Below, piece after piece: positions 1-8,457 of a DNA stretch of 64,000 nt. The notes beneath the pieces were generated by a model. It searched no databases. It had not been told where the DNA came from and worked only from the letters and a program-made list of their open reading frames with translations. The position numbers and the translations under genes are program-made. Source of the stretch: Clostridium cavendishii DSM 21758 (GTDB lineage: Bacteria; Bacillota; Clostridia; Clostridiales; Clostridiaceae); NCBI RefSeq assembly GCF_900141845.1, contig NZ_FQZB01000004.1, positions 1-64,000 on the forward strand, given 5' to 3'. Within the stretch, counting starts at the first letter, position 1, and each line of letters begins with the position of its first letter.

Positions 1-420
1 CACCTCCGTATATCTATTTTTTATACCTTTATATAAATGAACTTAAATTCATCTTATACTTTTGTTATTATATATATAAGTTTCAATAAAGATTATTCAA
101 AAAATTAAATTTACTTTCACTCATAATTTATCATAAGTGAAAATCTAAATTTTAATTTAGTTATTTAAACTTACTCATACGAATGTAAATGAGTAGGAGT
201 TTCATATTATTAAGTCTTTTATGGAACTTATAGAATCAAATTAAATAATATATATGATTCTAATTAGCTATTTTTAACTAAAAATGTTTAGTTGTTATTA
301 TTTCTTAATAAATTTGTTTTTTATGTAGAATATTAATTAGAACATATATACAAAAATAATTAAATATATTTATCTAATGTTTTCAAAAATATGTCTTATA
401 CTTAATATAACCAAGTATCT
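1..420. other. Intergenic region without a gene
   Basis: Very A+T-rich stretch downstream of prfH. No open frame with a ribosome binding site is visible. It contains one copy of a small repeat (135-203), listed separately. The gene that would lie further left is outside the window. Confidence 0.6.
135..203 (+). repeat. Small intergenic repeat, copy A
   Basis: About 69 bp that closely match 7369-7437 and, over the first 40 bp, 45628-45667. It starts AAGTGAAAATC, holds an inverted repeat CTAAAT/ATTTAG, and ends with the hairpin ACTCAT ACGAATGTAA ATGAGT followed by AGGA and TTTC. I see no coding potential. It may be a miniature mobile element or a conserved RNA hairpin; it matches no named family that I know. 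Confidence 0.6.
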
Positions 421-455
421 AAAAGAAAAATCGCACAGAAAAAGTGAGATTTCTC
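421..455 (-). terminator. Intrinsic terminator of prfH
   Basis: On the minus strand an imperfect hairpin (GAAATCTCAC / GTGCGATTTTTC) lies just after the prfH stop and runs into a T-rich stretch. Confidence 0.55.
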
Positions 456-472
456 TTTTATAAATTTAGTAA

Positions 473-1072
473 TTACTTACCCTTATATCTTTTAAAATCA
501 ACTCCTTTATAAATTCTAATAGGATTTCCTCTAATAATATCTCTATTTTCCTGCCATGAAATCTTACTTTCTCGTCTTGCTAATTCCTTATTTTTATTTT
601 CTAAAAACTCATATAACCTTTTAATAGCTTTCTTTCTATTCATTATTTGAGATCTTTCTTCTCTAGCTTCAGCTACTATACCTAAAGGCTCATAAATAAC
701 TCTTACTCCAGTTTCTACCTTATTTACATTTTGACCACCATTTCCACTTACTCTAAAAGTTTCATATTTAATTAAACTTTCATCAATCTCGTGTCTTTCT
801 AAAACTTCAATCTCTGATACATCGATAAACCAATTTTTTCTTTTATGCTCTTTTCTATAAGGACTTTCACAAATCCATTTAATAGTTCCTTTAATATCTG
901 ACAAATCCTCATCTGAATGTATAATGACTGACTTATATCCAACTTTATTTTCACCTAAAGTCGTTTCTAAAATTTCTATATTTTTAAATTCTACTAATAT
1001 AGATTCTAAAAACTTTTTTACTGCTACTTCACACTCTAAAGGGCCACTTGACGAACTTATTTGTAATTTCAT
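473..1072 (-). CDS. prfH: Peptide chain release factor homolog PrfH (RF-H)
   Basis: A 199-residue class I release-factor-like protein. The GGQ motif that triggers peptidyl-tRNA hydrolysis lies at about residues 112-114 (VSGNGGQNVNK) and is followed by the Arg/Lys-rich tail of this family. It lacks the codon-recognition domain of RF1/RF2, as PrfH proteins do. The frame is open from a GTG at 1081, but AGGTGA lies 6 bases before the ATG at 1072, so I chose 1072. It starts 10 bases after the rtcB stop and is surely cotranscribed with it. The RtcB2-PrfH pair of Escherichia coli is reported to rescue and re-ligate ribosomes cut in the decoding centre; the same role here is inference. Confidence 0.92.
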   Translation of the reverse strand: MKLQISSSSGPLECEVAVKKFLESILVEFKNIEILETTLGENKVGYKSVIIHSDEDLSDIKGTIKWICESPYRKEHKRKNWFIDVSEIEVLERHEIDESLIKYETFRVSGNGGQNVNKVETGVRVIYEPLGIVAEAREERSQIMNRKKAIKRLYEFLENKNKELARRESKISWQENRDIIRGNPIRIYKGVDFKRYKGK

Positions 1073-1081
1073 AAAAATCAC

Positions 1082-2149
1082 CTACCCTTTAAAAGTTATT
1101 AATGGTTTAAGAGTAGCAATAACTGTAATAAGATTAAATTCCAATAAACTATTAATTACATCATCTATATTTTTATATGCCTTTGGGGTTTCTTGATAAA
1201 GTAATTCAAGGTCATGACATACAACTGAGCTTTTTAAAGCAGTAGTTTTAATATCTTCTCTACTATAATTAGCTTGAAGTTTTCCCTTACACATAGATCT
1301 TGGCCACTTTCTTCCTGCTCCATGCGATAAAGAATTTAATGATATTTCTGTATCTTCTTTAGGAAGAACTATATAGGTTAAACTTCCTCTGGAACCTGGA
1401 ATTATTACAGCACCTTTTTTACTAGATGTTGCTCCTTTTCTATGAATATAATAGTAACCTTCTTCTTCTAAAAAATTGTGATTACAATCTATAATACTTT
1501 CTCCAATAGAGTTATACCCTAAATAATCTAATATTTTATCTGCAACTAATCCTCTATTTCTTTCTGCCCATATTAACGCATACTCATGATTTCTCAAATA
1601 CTTTTCCCCTAATTCACCATTAGGATCTAAACCTTCTTTAAAATCAAACTCATCTAATATATTTTGTCCAAAATTCCTAGACCCACTATGAATTAAAAGT
1701 AATATATCATCTTTTGTTATATTTAATTTTTTAAATTCTTCTTCATCTACTACTTCATTTAATATTTGAAACTCCGCAAAATGATTTCCCTTTCCAATAG
1801 TTCCGAGTGGATAAATTGGTGACTTACCTTCATAAGGACTCTCTATTTTTACTTCATCTAAACTTTTTAGTTTTTCTAACTTCTTTACCCATCTTTCCAT
1901 CTTAAATTTTTTCTTGACTACACCAGTTTTCACAAGTTTCATACCACATCCTATGTCTCCTCCTATTAAATGAGGATATATAACATCTTTTGTCTTTACA
2001 GCTACACCTATTGGAATTTTGCCTGCATGTAAGTCTGGTAATCCTACTATTCTTTCTATTCCTTTTAACTTTGATATTTCTAGAAGTTGCTCCTTAGCTT
2101 GAGATTCTAGCCAACATTTATTATTAATTATTATTTCTATCTTGTTCAT
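1082..2149 (-). CDS. rtcB: RNA 3'-phosphate/5'-OH ligase RtcB
   Basis: RtcB joins RNA 2',3'-cyclic-phosphate or 3'-phosphate ends to 5'-OH ends using GTP and Mn2+. The 355-residue protein shows the metal site DIGCG (Asp65, Cys68), GNHF (His123), HSGSR (His154), CNHNF (His224), and SHGAGR with the His276 that is guanylylated. It is shorter than housekeeping E. coli RtcB (about 408 aa), in line with the RtcB2 type linked to prfH. AAGGAGAG precedes the ATG. It is the first gene of the rtcB-prfH unit. No RtcR-type sigma-54 activator or archease is visible nearby. Confidence 0.93.
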   Translation of the reverse strand: MNKIEIIINNKCWLESQAKEQLLEISKLKGIERIVGLPDLHAGKIPIGVAVKTKDVIYPHLIGGDIGCGMKLVKTGVVKKKFKMERWVKKLEKLKSLDEVKIESPYEGKSPIYPLGTIGKGNHFAEFQILNEVVDEEEFKKLNITKDDILLLIHSGSRNFGQNILDEFDFKEGLDPNGELGEKYLRNHEYALIWAERNRGLVADKILDYLGYNSIGESIIDCNHNFLEEEGYYYIHRKGATSSKKGAVIIPGSRGSLTYIVLPKEDTEISLNSLSHGAGRKWPRSMCKGKLQANYSREDIKTTALKSSVVCHDLELLYQETPKAYKNIDDVINSLLEFNLITVIATLKPLITFKG

Positions 2150-2274
2150 TTTTTCTCTCCTTATTATGGGTTATATCCTAAAAAAGGTCGCAAAAAAGTC
2201 GTGACACTATAGCCACAACTATAAGAAACATTTTTATTCATTCACGAGAATGAATTATATTATATTCTTTAATC

Positions 2275-2343
2275 CTATCTTAGGTGCGTGGTTATTGTTA
2301 ATTTTATATTTAATTTGTTTAAAGCATTTTTCATTTTTAACAT
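2275..2343 (-). CDS. Possible 22-residue leader ORF upstream of rtcB
   Basis: ATG-to-TAG frame of 22 codons, rich in Lys, Leu and Asn, ending in TITTHLR. It is preceded by GGAAGTGG 8 bases upstream. It sits about 125 bases before rtcB on the same strand, so it could be a leader peptide, a gene remnant, or chance. I do not recognise it. Confidence 0.2.
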   Translation of the reverse strand: MLKMKNALNKLNIKLTITTHLR

Positions 2344-2431
2344 ACTAACCACTTCCTTCCATAATAATTTAATTATAATATATCATATCTTCTACACACT
2401 GTAAATACCTACATACTAAAATCAATATATT

Positions 2432-2980
2432 TTATCCTTTTAAAATATCTCTAACCTCCATCAATGCAAAACCTAAAAAATTTTCTCCCTTCCATAAAAG
2501 AGGATTTTCTATTCCTTCAATATCAGCTGATAGTCCTATTCCCCACACTCTATCATATGGACTTGCTTCAACTAGTACTTTATTTCCTGTAGTTAATAAA
2601 TATTCTTTTAAAGCTTCATTTTGTGAAAACTTTGCCTTATTCCCTCTTAGAACAATATCATATTTATTCTTATTCCAAACTTCTTCATTAAAGTTTTTAA
2701 CCTTTCTTCCTAATGCTTTTATCTTTCCTTGCTCTTTTGTTTTTAATATTTCCTCTAATACTTCTTCATCATTAAACAATCTTGCTTTCTCAGCCATCAT
2801 GTATTGCTCAGCACAGCAATATACTATATTATCAATTTCAAATTCACTCATCCACCATTGACTAAAACAAGATTTTGTTATTCTCCCATTTTTTGAAGGT
2901 CTATGCCCCCAGAAAAATTCATACTTAATTTTATTTCCTCTATTAAATTCACTTTTTACCCATTCTAATGTATACTTCAT
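2432..2980 (-). CDS. NADAR-family protein (YbiA-like)
   Basis: 182-residue soluble protein. Family marks are FFWGH near the N-terminus, CCAEQYMMAEKA in the middle, an Asn/Arg-containing LRGNKAKF segment, and VWGIG and NFLGFALMEVRD near the end. NADAR proteins act on N-glycosidic or ADP-ribosyl linkages: YbiA of E. coli was described as a riboflavin-intermediate N-glycosidase, and other members remove ADP-ribose from guanine. The true substrate cannot be told from sequence. It lies upstream of rtcB-prfH with about 280 bases between, so separate transcription is likely. Confidence 0.85.
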   Translation of the reverse strand: MKYTLEWVKSEFNRGNKIKYEFFWGHRPSKNGRITKSCFSQWWMSEFEIDNIVYCCAEQYMMAEKARLFNDEEVLEEILKTKEQGKIKALGRKVKNFNEEVWNKNKYDIVLRGNKAKFSQNEALKEYLLTTGNKVLVEASPYDRVWGIGLSADIEGIENPLLWKGENFLGFALMEVRDILKG

Positions 2981-3002
2981 AAAATCATCCCCTATTCATA
3001 GT

Positions 3003-3231
3003 CTAATTTAATTCAAACTCATACCCTAATTTATTCAATAGTTCTTCACCATTTTCAAAAAGATATCTTTTCTTCTTTGAAAAATCAATAATATTCTCTA
3101 AAAAATATTGAAGCAGCTTTACCTTTAATTATTTATTTTGGCTGTTTCTATATAATTTTCAATCTTAACCATATATCGTGATAAGCCTAATTGAAAAAAA
3201 TTGAATTGATATATCTATCCTCTTTCATCAT
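3003..3231 (-). pseudogene. Decayed small gene of unknown family
   Basis: On the minus strand a start (MMKEDRYINS) with a possible ribosome binding site is followed by stops in every frame. A clean coding-like tail of about 38 codons (KVKLLQYFLENIIDF to GYEFELN) then ends at 3003. The pieces could form one protein of about 75 residues broken by frameshifts. I do not recognise the family. Confidence 0.35.
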
Positions 3232-3281
3232 TAAACATCCTATTTTTTTATTCTATACTTAAACTTTACTGCAATATTACT

Positions 3282-3773
3282 CTATCCAATATTTTTCAAA
3301 TATAAGATAGCTTTATTTTCACTTATAATATTTTCTACAACAAATTCCTCATTATCTTCACAGCCTAAAATTAATAATGGAACTATTAACCTTTCAATTT
3401 TACATTTATCTGATTTCAAAAAATACTTCATCACATATAAAGCCATTACTAATCCCTTTATTAAATTCTCCTCCTTAGATTCTTTCACTAGTAATTCATA
3501 TACATACGCTTCTCCCTTTTCCTTATCTATATTTACCGCGCAATGATAATCAAAGAAAGGTATACTTGATTTACTTCCTGCCATACATACAATTGGTATA
3601 TTTGAATTTATAAAATTATTAATAATCAAGTTAGCTTCATATATATTAAAACTTCTACTTTCAATGCAGCTGTTGTTTTTGCCTTCATAAATAATATGAT
3701 AATAATTAAATTCTAATAAATGTTCTCTAAATCTTTCAACAAGTTCTCCTTTTAATATTGTTGGAGCAATCAT
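3282..3773 (-). CDS. Hypothetical protein, 163 aa
   Basis: Not recognised. It is a soluble protein with no signal peptide and no membrane span. The first third is acidic and aromatic (HLLEFNYYHIIYEGKN), the middle contains VCMAGSKSSIPFFDYH, and a hydrophobic helix-like stretch (LIKGLVMALYVMKYF) follows. AAGAGGAG precedes the ATG. It sits between NADAR and ATC-hydrolase genes on the same strand, each with its own intergenic gap. The codon pattern looks native, and the length and ribosome binding site support a real gene. Confidence 0.6.
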   Translation of the reverse strand: MIAPTILKGELVERFREHLLEFNYYHIIYEGKNNSCIESRSFNIYEANLIINNFINSNIPIVCMAGSKSSIPFFDYHCAVNIDKEKGEAYVYELLVKESKEENLIKGLVMALYVMKYFLKSDKCKIERLIVPLLILGCEDNEEFVVENIISENKAILYLKNIG

Positions 3774-3865
3774 TTTTTTCTCCTCTTTCTTATGTTTTAG
3801 ATTTTACATAATGTATATGAATATTTTTTCTATTTATAAACTACTAAATAAAGTCTTCACTCTAA

Positions 3866-4522
3866 TTATATTTCTAATCTTTTTTTATCTTCATTTGATA
3901 TTTTTTCACTTTCACTTTTCCCATTTATAAAATAAAAATCACATTTATCTTGCCCTCTACCAATCGTTCCATTGCGTTCAAATATAATATTAGGAGCAAA
4001 TCCACCTAAAGTTATATCATCATTAGAACAAAACAAAGGACATAATTCAGAACAATTATACTTCTTAGTTGTCTCCATATATATACAAGTTTTAAAGTCA
4101 ACATGTATTTCTTTATTATCATATTTTATCCATTCAATATCCCATCCTTCTTGCGGATATTGCTTTTCAATAAGTGATTTACAAGTCACCTTAAATAACT
4201 TATATCCAAATGGCATCTTACCAAGAAATTTATTTTTATTTTGAACTTTTTCACATGCAATTTTCAATATCTCACCTGTATACTCATATGCTCTTTCACA
4301 GGTGACATCAAATTTCTTAAATGCAAAATACATCGCTATTGTAGGTAGCATATTTTTATCCATATGCCATTTTATAGCTTTACTGTTTTTATAGTCAACT
4401 TCACTTTTCATTTTAGCTAATATATTTTCAGCAGTTTCATATATCATATTTCCTATATCTTCACCAAATTTACTTATACAATGTTTATAAAAAAAATCAA
4501 AGTTGGTTTTATTAAATTCCAT
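3866..4522 (-). CDS. L-2-amino-thiazoline-4-carboxylate hydrolase family protein
   Basis: 218 residues from the chosen start. The C-terminal half shows family marks: a Cys-containing CPLFC segment and GRGQDKCDFYF close to the end, typical of the ATC_hydrolase domain. Characterised members open the thiazoline ring of L-2-amino-thiazoline-4-carboxylate on the way to cysteine, but many Clostridium members have no known substrate. The frame begins at an ATG at 4546, but the 8 codons there contain the ribosome binding site AGGGGGAG, which serves the ATG at 4522. Confidence 0.75.
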   Translation of the reverse strand: MEFNKTNFDFFYKHCISKFGEDIGNMIYETAENILAKMKSEVDYKNSKAIKWHMDKNMLPTIAMYFAFKKFDVTCERAYEYTGEILKIACEKVQNKNKFLGKMPFGYKLFKVTCKSLIEKQYPQEGWDIEWIKYDNKEIHVDFKTCIYMETTKKYNCSELCPLFCSNDDITLGGFAPNIIFERNGTIGRGQDKCDFYFINGKSESEKISNEDKKRLEI

Positions 4523-4548
4523 TTTTCTCCCCCTTTTATATTTCAATA

Positions 4549-4756
4549 TTATATAAATATTTTCATGCTCGTCAATATTTTACCATATATTTCTAATGCA
4601 TACTTGTCTTCTTCTCGTAATGATCCAATATCCTTTTTACTTATCCAGATCTTCAACATGGCCATCATTGATTTATGAATCAAACTAATTTTTTTATAAT
4701 CAATACCTTCTCTTAAATTAAAAAATGTAATTTTTTCTTTTGTAATTTTATTTAAC
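4549..4756 (-). pseudogene. C-terminal remnant of a flavodoxin-domain protein
   Basis: An open minus-strand frame of about 68 codons has no start codon and no ribosome binding site. Its sequence (ITFFNLREGIDYKKISLIHK, then ISKKDIGSLREEDKYALE) resembles the end of Flavodoxin_5 / HemG-like proteins, in which a hydrophobic strand, a helix and an L-x-EED segment close the domain. The N-terminal FMN-binding part is gone. It directly borders the transferred-looking operon that begins at 4860. Confidence 0.5.
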
Positions 4757-4859
4757 TGTGTTTTGAAAATATTTTACAATACCACTCTAAATCTATGATA
4801 AAATATATGTAATAAAAAATAAATAGATTTTTAGGATATTTCTACAAGGAGGCTGACTT

Positions 4860-5540
4860 ATGGATAGCATTTTAATCATTGAAGACAATAAAGATGTCAA
4901 CTTAATGCTAGCAGAAGCATTAACAGATGCTGGATATGAAGTGGTATCAGCTTTTACCGGCATGGATGGTATGAATAAAATAAAAAATTATGAATATGCC
5001 TTAATTTTGCTTGATCTTATGCTTCCCTATAAGAGTGGAGACCAAATATTAAAGGAAATGAGAGAGTTTACAGACACACCTGTAATAGTTATTTCTGCAA
5101 AAGATATGGTAGGTACGAAAGTAGATATTTTAAGACTTGGTGCAGACGATTATATCACCAAGCCTTTTGATTTAGAAGAAGTTATAGCTAGGATTGAATC
5201 AAATTTAAGGCGTTTTAATAAGCAAATTAAGGAGAGCAAGATATTTACTTATAAAGATCTTATTCTTGATGATAATGAAAAAAGTATAAGTGTACAAGAT
5301 GCCTTTATTGATCTTACTGCTAAGGAATATATGATATTAGAATTACTGCTAAAAAACCGTGGCAAAGTCTTTACTAAAGCAAACATTTACGAGCTTGTCT
5401 GGCAGGATGAATTTTTTGACGATAACAATGCGGTTAAAATCCATATAAGTAATCTTAGAAATAAGCTTAAGAAAGTTAATCCAAATGAAAAGTATATAGA
5501 AACTATATGGGGACTTGGTTATCGCCTGTATAAGGAGTAA
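4860..5540 (+). CDS. OmpR-family response regulator
   Basis: 226 residues: receiver domain 1-115 with acidic pocket ED (8-9), phospho-acceptor Asp52, Thr/Ser79 and Lys101, then a winged-helix DNA-binding domain (130-226) with the AKEYMILELL and HISNLRNKL helices and ETIWGLGYRL wing. AAGGAGG precedes the ATG. It is the first gene of an operon with an ABC transporter and its partner kinase (7462-8370). This layout is typical of systems that sense and pump out bacitracin or lantibiotic-type peptides; the ligand here is unknown. Confidence 0.92.
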   Translation: MDSILIIEDNKDVNLMLAEALTDAGYEVVSAFTGMDGMNKIKNYEYALILLDLMLPYKSGDQILKEMREFTDTPVIVISAKDMVGTKVDILRLGADDYITKPFDLEEVIARIESNLRRFNKQIKESKIFTYKDLILDDNEKSISVQDAFIDLTAKEYMILELLLKNRGKVFTKANIYELVWQDEFFDDNNAVKIHISNLRNKLKKVNPNEKYIETIWGLGYRLYKE

Positions 5541-5660
5541 TTGAAATAGACTTTAAGTTTTCACTATTTATTATCACTTTCTAAACATCTTTTTTAATTT
5601 CTAAACTTTTTCTAAACCTTTGATTTATATACTAAGATTATAGAAGGGAGATGTAAAAAA

Positions 5661-6584
5661 ATGAGTGAATATGTATTGAAAACAAATAATTTAACAAAGG
5701 AATATCGCGGTGCCTATGCACTTTATAATGTTTCAATTAATATGAAACCTGGAAAAATATATGGATTGATAGGTCAAAACGGAGCTGGCAAAACAACTTT
5801 GATGCGTATAATAACAGGACTTACTTTTCAAACAGAGGGAAATATTGAACTATTTGGACATGGGGGAGATAGGGAACTACAGACTGAAAGAAAGCGTATT
5901 GGCTGCATGATTGAAAATCCAGGTTTAATCCTTAACATGTCTGCAAAAGAAAACCTAAATTTTCATAGAATTATGCGGGGAGTACCTAATAAGGAACTAG
6001 AAGATGAACTACTAGAAATGGTGGGACTTAAGGAAGTAGGAAATAAGAAAACAAAAAACTTTTCCCTTGGAATGAAGCAAAGATTAGGTATAGCAATTGC
6101 TCTGCTAGGTAGTCCTGAATTGTTAATTTTAGATGAGCCAATAAATGGACTTGATCCAGTAGGAGTTGTAGATATACGTAATTTACTAAAAAAGTTATGT
6201 GAAGAACGTCAAATGACAATCTTAATATCAAGTCACAATTTACCAGAATTATATCAGACTGCAACAGATTATATTATTATACACAAAGGTCAGATTAAAC
6301 AGACACTTACCCTTGAAAAGCTTGAAGAAAACTGTAAGCACCACATAAATATTGCTTGTAATAATACTGAAAAACTGGTAACTATATTAGAAGAAAAGCT
6401 TAATACTATAAATTATAAGGTTATGCCTGATAAGACGGTCAAATTATACGACTATCTAAATGAAAAGGAACTGGTATCAAGAACGCTTTATGAAAATAAT
6501 GTTATAATGACGAATTTTTCAACTGAAGGAGATACACTTGAAAATTACTTTATATCAGTTATAGGGGGCTATCATAATGCTTAA
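5661..6584 (+). CDS. ABC transporter ATP-binding protein (bacitracin/lantibiotic export type)
   Basis: 307-residue ATPase: Walker A GQNGAGKTT (38-46), signature SLGMKQ (135-140), Walker B LLILDEP (154-160), and switch His in ILISSHN. About 90 residues beyond the ATPase core are characteristic of BcrA/NatA-like subunits. AGAAGGGAGATG precedes the start. The stop overlaps the permease start by 8 bases, so the two are translationally coupled. It powers the permease encoded next. Confidence 0.92.
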   Translation: MSEYVLKTNNLTKEYRGAYALYNVSINMKPGKIYGLIGQNGAGKTTLMRIITGLTFQTEGNIELFGHGGDRELQTERKRIGCMIENPGLILNMSAKENLNFHRIMRGVPNKELEDELLEMVGLKEVGNKKTKNFSLGMKQRLGIAIALLGSPELLILDEPINGLDPVGVVDIRNLLKKLCEERQMTILISSHNLPELYQTATDYIIIHKGQIKQTLTLEKLEENCKHHINIACNNTEKLVTILEEKLNTINYKVMPDKTVKLYDYLNEKELVSRTLYENNVIMTNFSTEGDTLENYFISVIGGYHNA

Positions 6585-7374
6585 TTTAATTTATTCAGAT
6601 TTATTCAAACTTTTTAAATCCACAGCAGTTAAAGTATCGTTCTTTATAACAAGTATGTGTGCAGTATCTCTTATCATAGTATCACGTTTGAGTGCAAATG
6701 GTACACTTGAAGAAAAAGTTACTGTCAATACAATATTCTTATCTGATGTGTTTGTAATGTCTATAATTGGAGCAGTTATCGCAGGTATATTTATCTGTAG
6801 TGATTTTGAAAATAAAACAGTAAACGCAGCAATTTCTTGTGGTTATGGAAGAGGTACAATACTTGTAAGCAAGTCAATTGTATATTTCTTAGTAATGGCT
6901 ATTATGTTACTTCCATATTCAATAGGAACCATTATTGCCTTCGTATCAGGAATTAAATTTGGAACATTAGTTATACCATCTGTATTTATGGATATATTCT
7001 CAAACAAGGCAGGACTAGAGATCTCTGTGAATGTAATTTTCAAAATGCTAGCAATTATCCTGACCTTAACAATAGTTTATGCAAGTCGTCTAAGTATCTG
7101 TGTTTTACTAGCCTTCATACTAAGAAGACCAGTTTTTGTAGTAGGTACAGGCTTTGGATTAGCTTTTGTTTTTGACTTTATTGTAGTAGTTAAAGATAAG
7201 CTAGGAGTATTCGGAAAATTACTTGAATACAATCCATTTGCACAGAACTATCCAGTATTAACTATGGCTTCTGGAGCAGGAACTATATTAAAAGCAATTG
7301 TTTGCAGTATAGTTTTTATTATTATAATTTTATCAATCACCTACATCATATTTAGAAGAACAGAAATTAAGTGA
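6577..7374 (+). CDS. ABC-2 type permease
   Basis: 265 residues with about six hydrophobic spans (around 16-36, 56-76, 100-122, 150-178, 185-205, 235-258), short loops and no catalytic motif. It pairs with the ATPase at 5661-6584 and probably moves a peptide antibiotic off or out of the membrane. The stop codon TGA lies inside repeat copy B (7369-7437), which separates it from the kinase gene. Confidence 0.85.
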   Translation: MLNLIYSDLFKLFKSTAVKVSFFITSMCAVSLIIVSRLSANGTLEEKVTVNTIFLSDVFVMSIIGAVIAGIFICSDFENKTVNAAISCGYGRGTILVSKSIVYFLVMAIMLLPYSIGTIIAFVSGIKFGTLVIPSVFMDIFSNKAGLEISVNVIFKMLAIILTLTIVYASRLSICVLLAFILRRPVFVVGTGFGLAFVFDFIVVVKDKLGVFGKLLEYNPFAQNYPVLTMASGAGTILKAIVCSIVFIIIILSITYIIFRRTEIK

Positions 7375-7437
7375 GAATCCAAATTTTGAATTTAGTAATT
7401 CGAACTTACTCATACGAATGTAATGAGTAGGAATTTC
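7369..7437 (+). repeat. Small intergenic repeat, copy B
   Basis: Matches copy A (135-203) at most positions, including TTACTCATACGAATGTAA and the ACTCAT/ATGAGT hairpin. Its first bases overlap the permease stop codon, and it fills most of the gap before the histidine kinase gene, so it is transcribed within the operon. Confidence 0.65.
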
Positions 7438-7470
7438 CTAAAAAATATTTTATAGAAAAGGTTGGTGCAG

Positions 7471-8370
7471 ATAATGCTAATTGCAGTTGTTATTCTTACT
7501 ATTATTGTTATAATACTCTCTATATATGTTACTTTTATTCAGCTGCAATTGCATAATATAAACAAACAGCTTCATAAAAGGTTATCAGAAAACACGCGTC
7601 AACCACTCAGCTTAGAATTGTTTAATAAGGAATTTGATGACCTTGCTATCAATATTAATAAATGCTTAAAGGCAGAGGAAACACTACGTCTTAATAGTAT
7701 TCGTGAAGAAAAAAGATTTAAAGAACTGATTGCAAACATTTCTCATGATTTGAGAACACCACTTACTGCTATAAAAGGATATCAGCAACTTATGGAAAAA
7801 GGGGAATTAACTGACTCCCAGCGCGAAAAACTTCACATCACTCAAAAGCATTCTGAAGAATTAGGTCGTATGATAGAGCATTTTTTTGAATACTCCTATC
7901 TCATAAATGTAGAGCCTGTAGTTAATCTTGAGCGAATTAATCTTACAAACCTTGTAACAGAATGTCTTGCAGATTTAGTAACTACACTTGAAGAAAATAA
8001 TCTGACTGTCTCTTTAAAAGCGTCTAGCTCTATTTTTATTCTTGCTGACAAGGAAATGGTTACAAGGATTGTACAAAATCTGATTCGTAACTGTGTCCAG
8101 CATTCCACTGGTAATATAGAAGTAAGTCTGTTAACCTTCGATAAAAGAGCGATTATATCAGTTCGTAATTCAGTGAATCCCAATTGCGAACTTGAGGCAG
8201 ATAAACTATTTGACCGTTTCTATACTGGAGATAAGTCTAGAAACAATTCAACAGGACTAGGCCTATCCATAGTAAGGCTACTTGCAGAACAAATGGATGG
8301 CAGCGTAGGAGCAGAAATGAAAGCTGGACTGTTGGATCTTCAAGTAAAACTGCCATTATATAAAAATTAA
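7471..8370 (+). CDS. Sensor histidine kinase
   Basis: About 299 residues. One N-terminal membrane span (about 2-24) is followed by a short coiled linker, H-box ISHDLRTPL (His at about 92), N-box LIRNCVQHS, and G-box STGLGLSIVRLL. It lacks a large extracellular sensor, as in BceS-type kinases that rely on the transporter for sensing. The frame opens at a GTG at 7462; the ATG at 7471 is also possible, and GGTTGGTG fits the latter. It is the likely partner of the regulator at 4860-5540. Confidence 0.88.
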   Translation: MMLIAVVILTIIVIILSIYVTFIQLQLHNINKQLHKRLSENTRQPLSLELFNKEFDDLAININKCLKAEETLRLNSIREEKRFKELIANISHDLRTPLTAIKGYQQLMEKGELTDSQREKLHITQKHSEELGRMIEHFFEYSYLINVEPVVNLERINLTNLVTECLADLVTTLEENNLTVSLKASSSIFILADKEMVTRIVQNLIRNCVQHSTGNIEVSLLTFDKRAIISVRNSVNPNCELEADKLFDRFYTGDKSRNNSTGLGLSIVRLLAEQMDGSVGAEMKAGLLDLQVKLPLYKN

Positions 8371-8396
8371 TAAAAATATAGATTTTTATAAAATAT

Positions 8397-8442
8397 AAAA
8401 GCCTGAAAGCTCTTGATTTACAAAAGGTTTCATAGGCTTTTT
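8397..8442. terminator. Bidirectional terminator
   Basis: Hairpin with outer arms AAAAGCCT / AGGCTTTTT and inner GAAA/TTTC, T-rich on both strands, between the convergent kinase and VanZ-like genes. Confidence 0.7.
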
Positions 8443-8457
8443 GCTTGTCTTTATAAT

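Noticed and set aside
2189..2260. Possible insertion-sequence end upstream of rtcB
   Set aside because: The stretch with GTCGTGAC and a small ATTCATT hairpin looks element-like, but no matching second end or transposase remnant was found.
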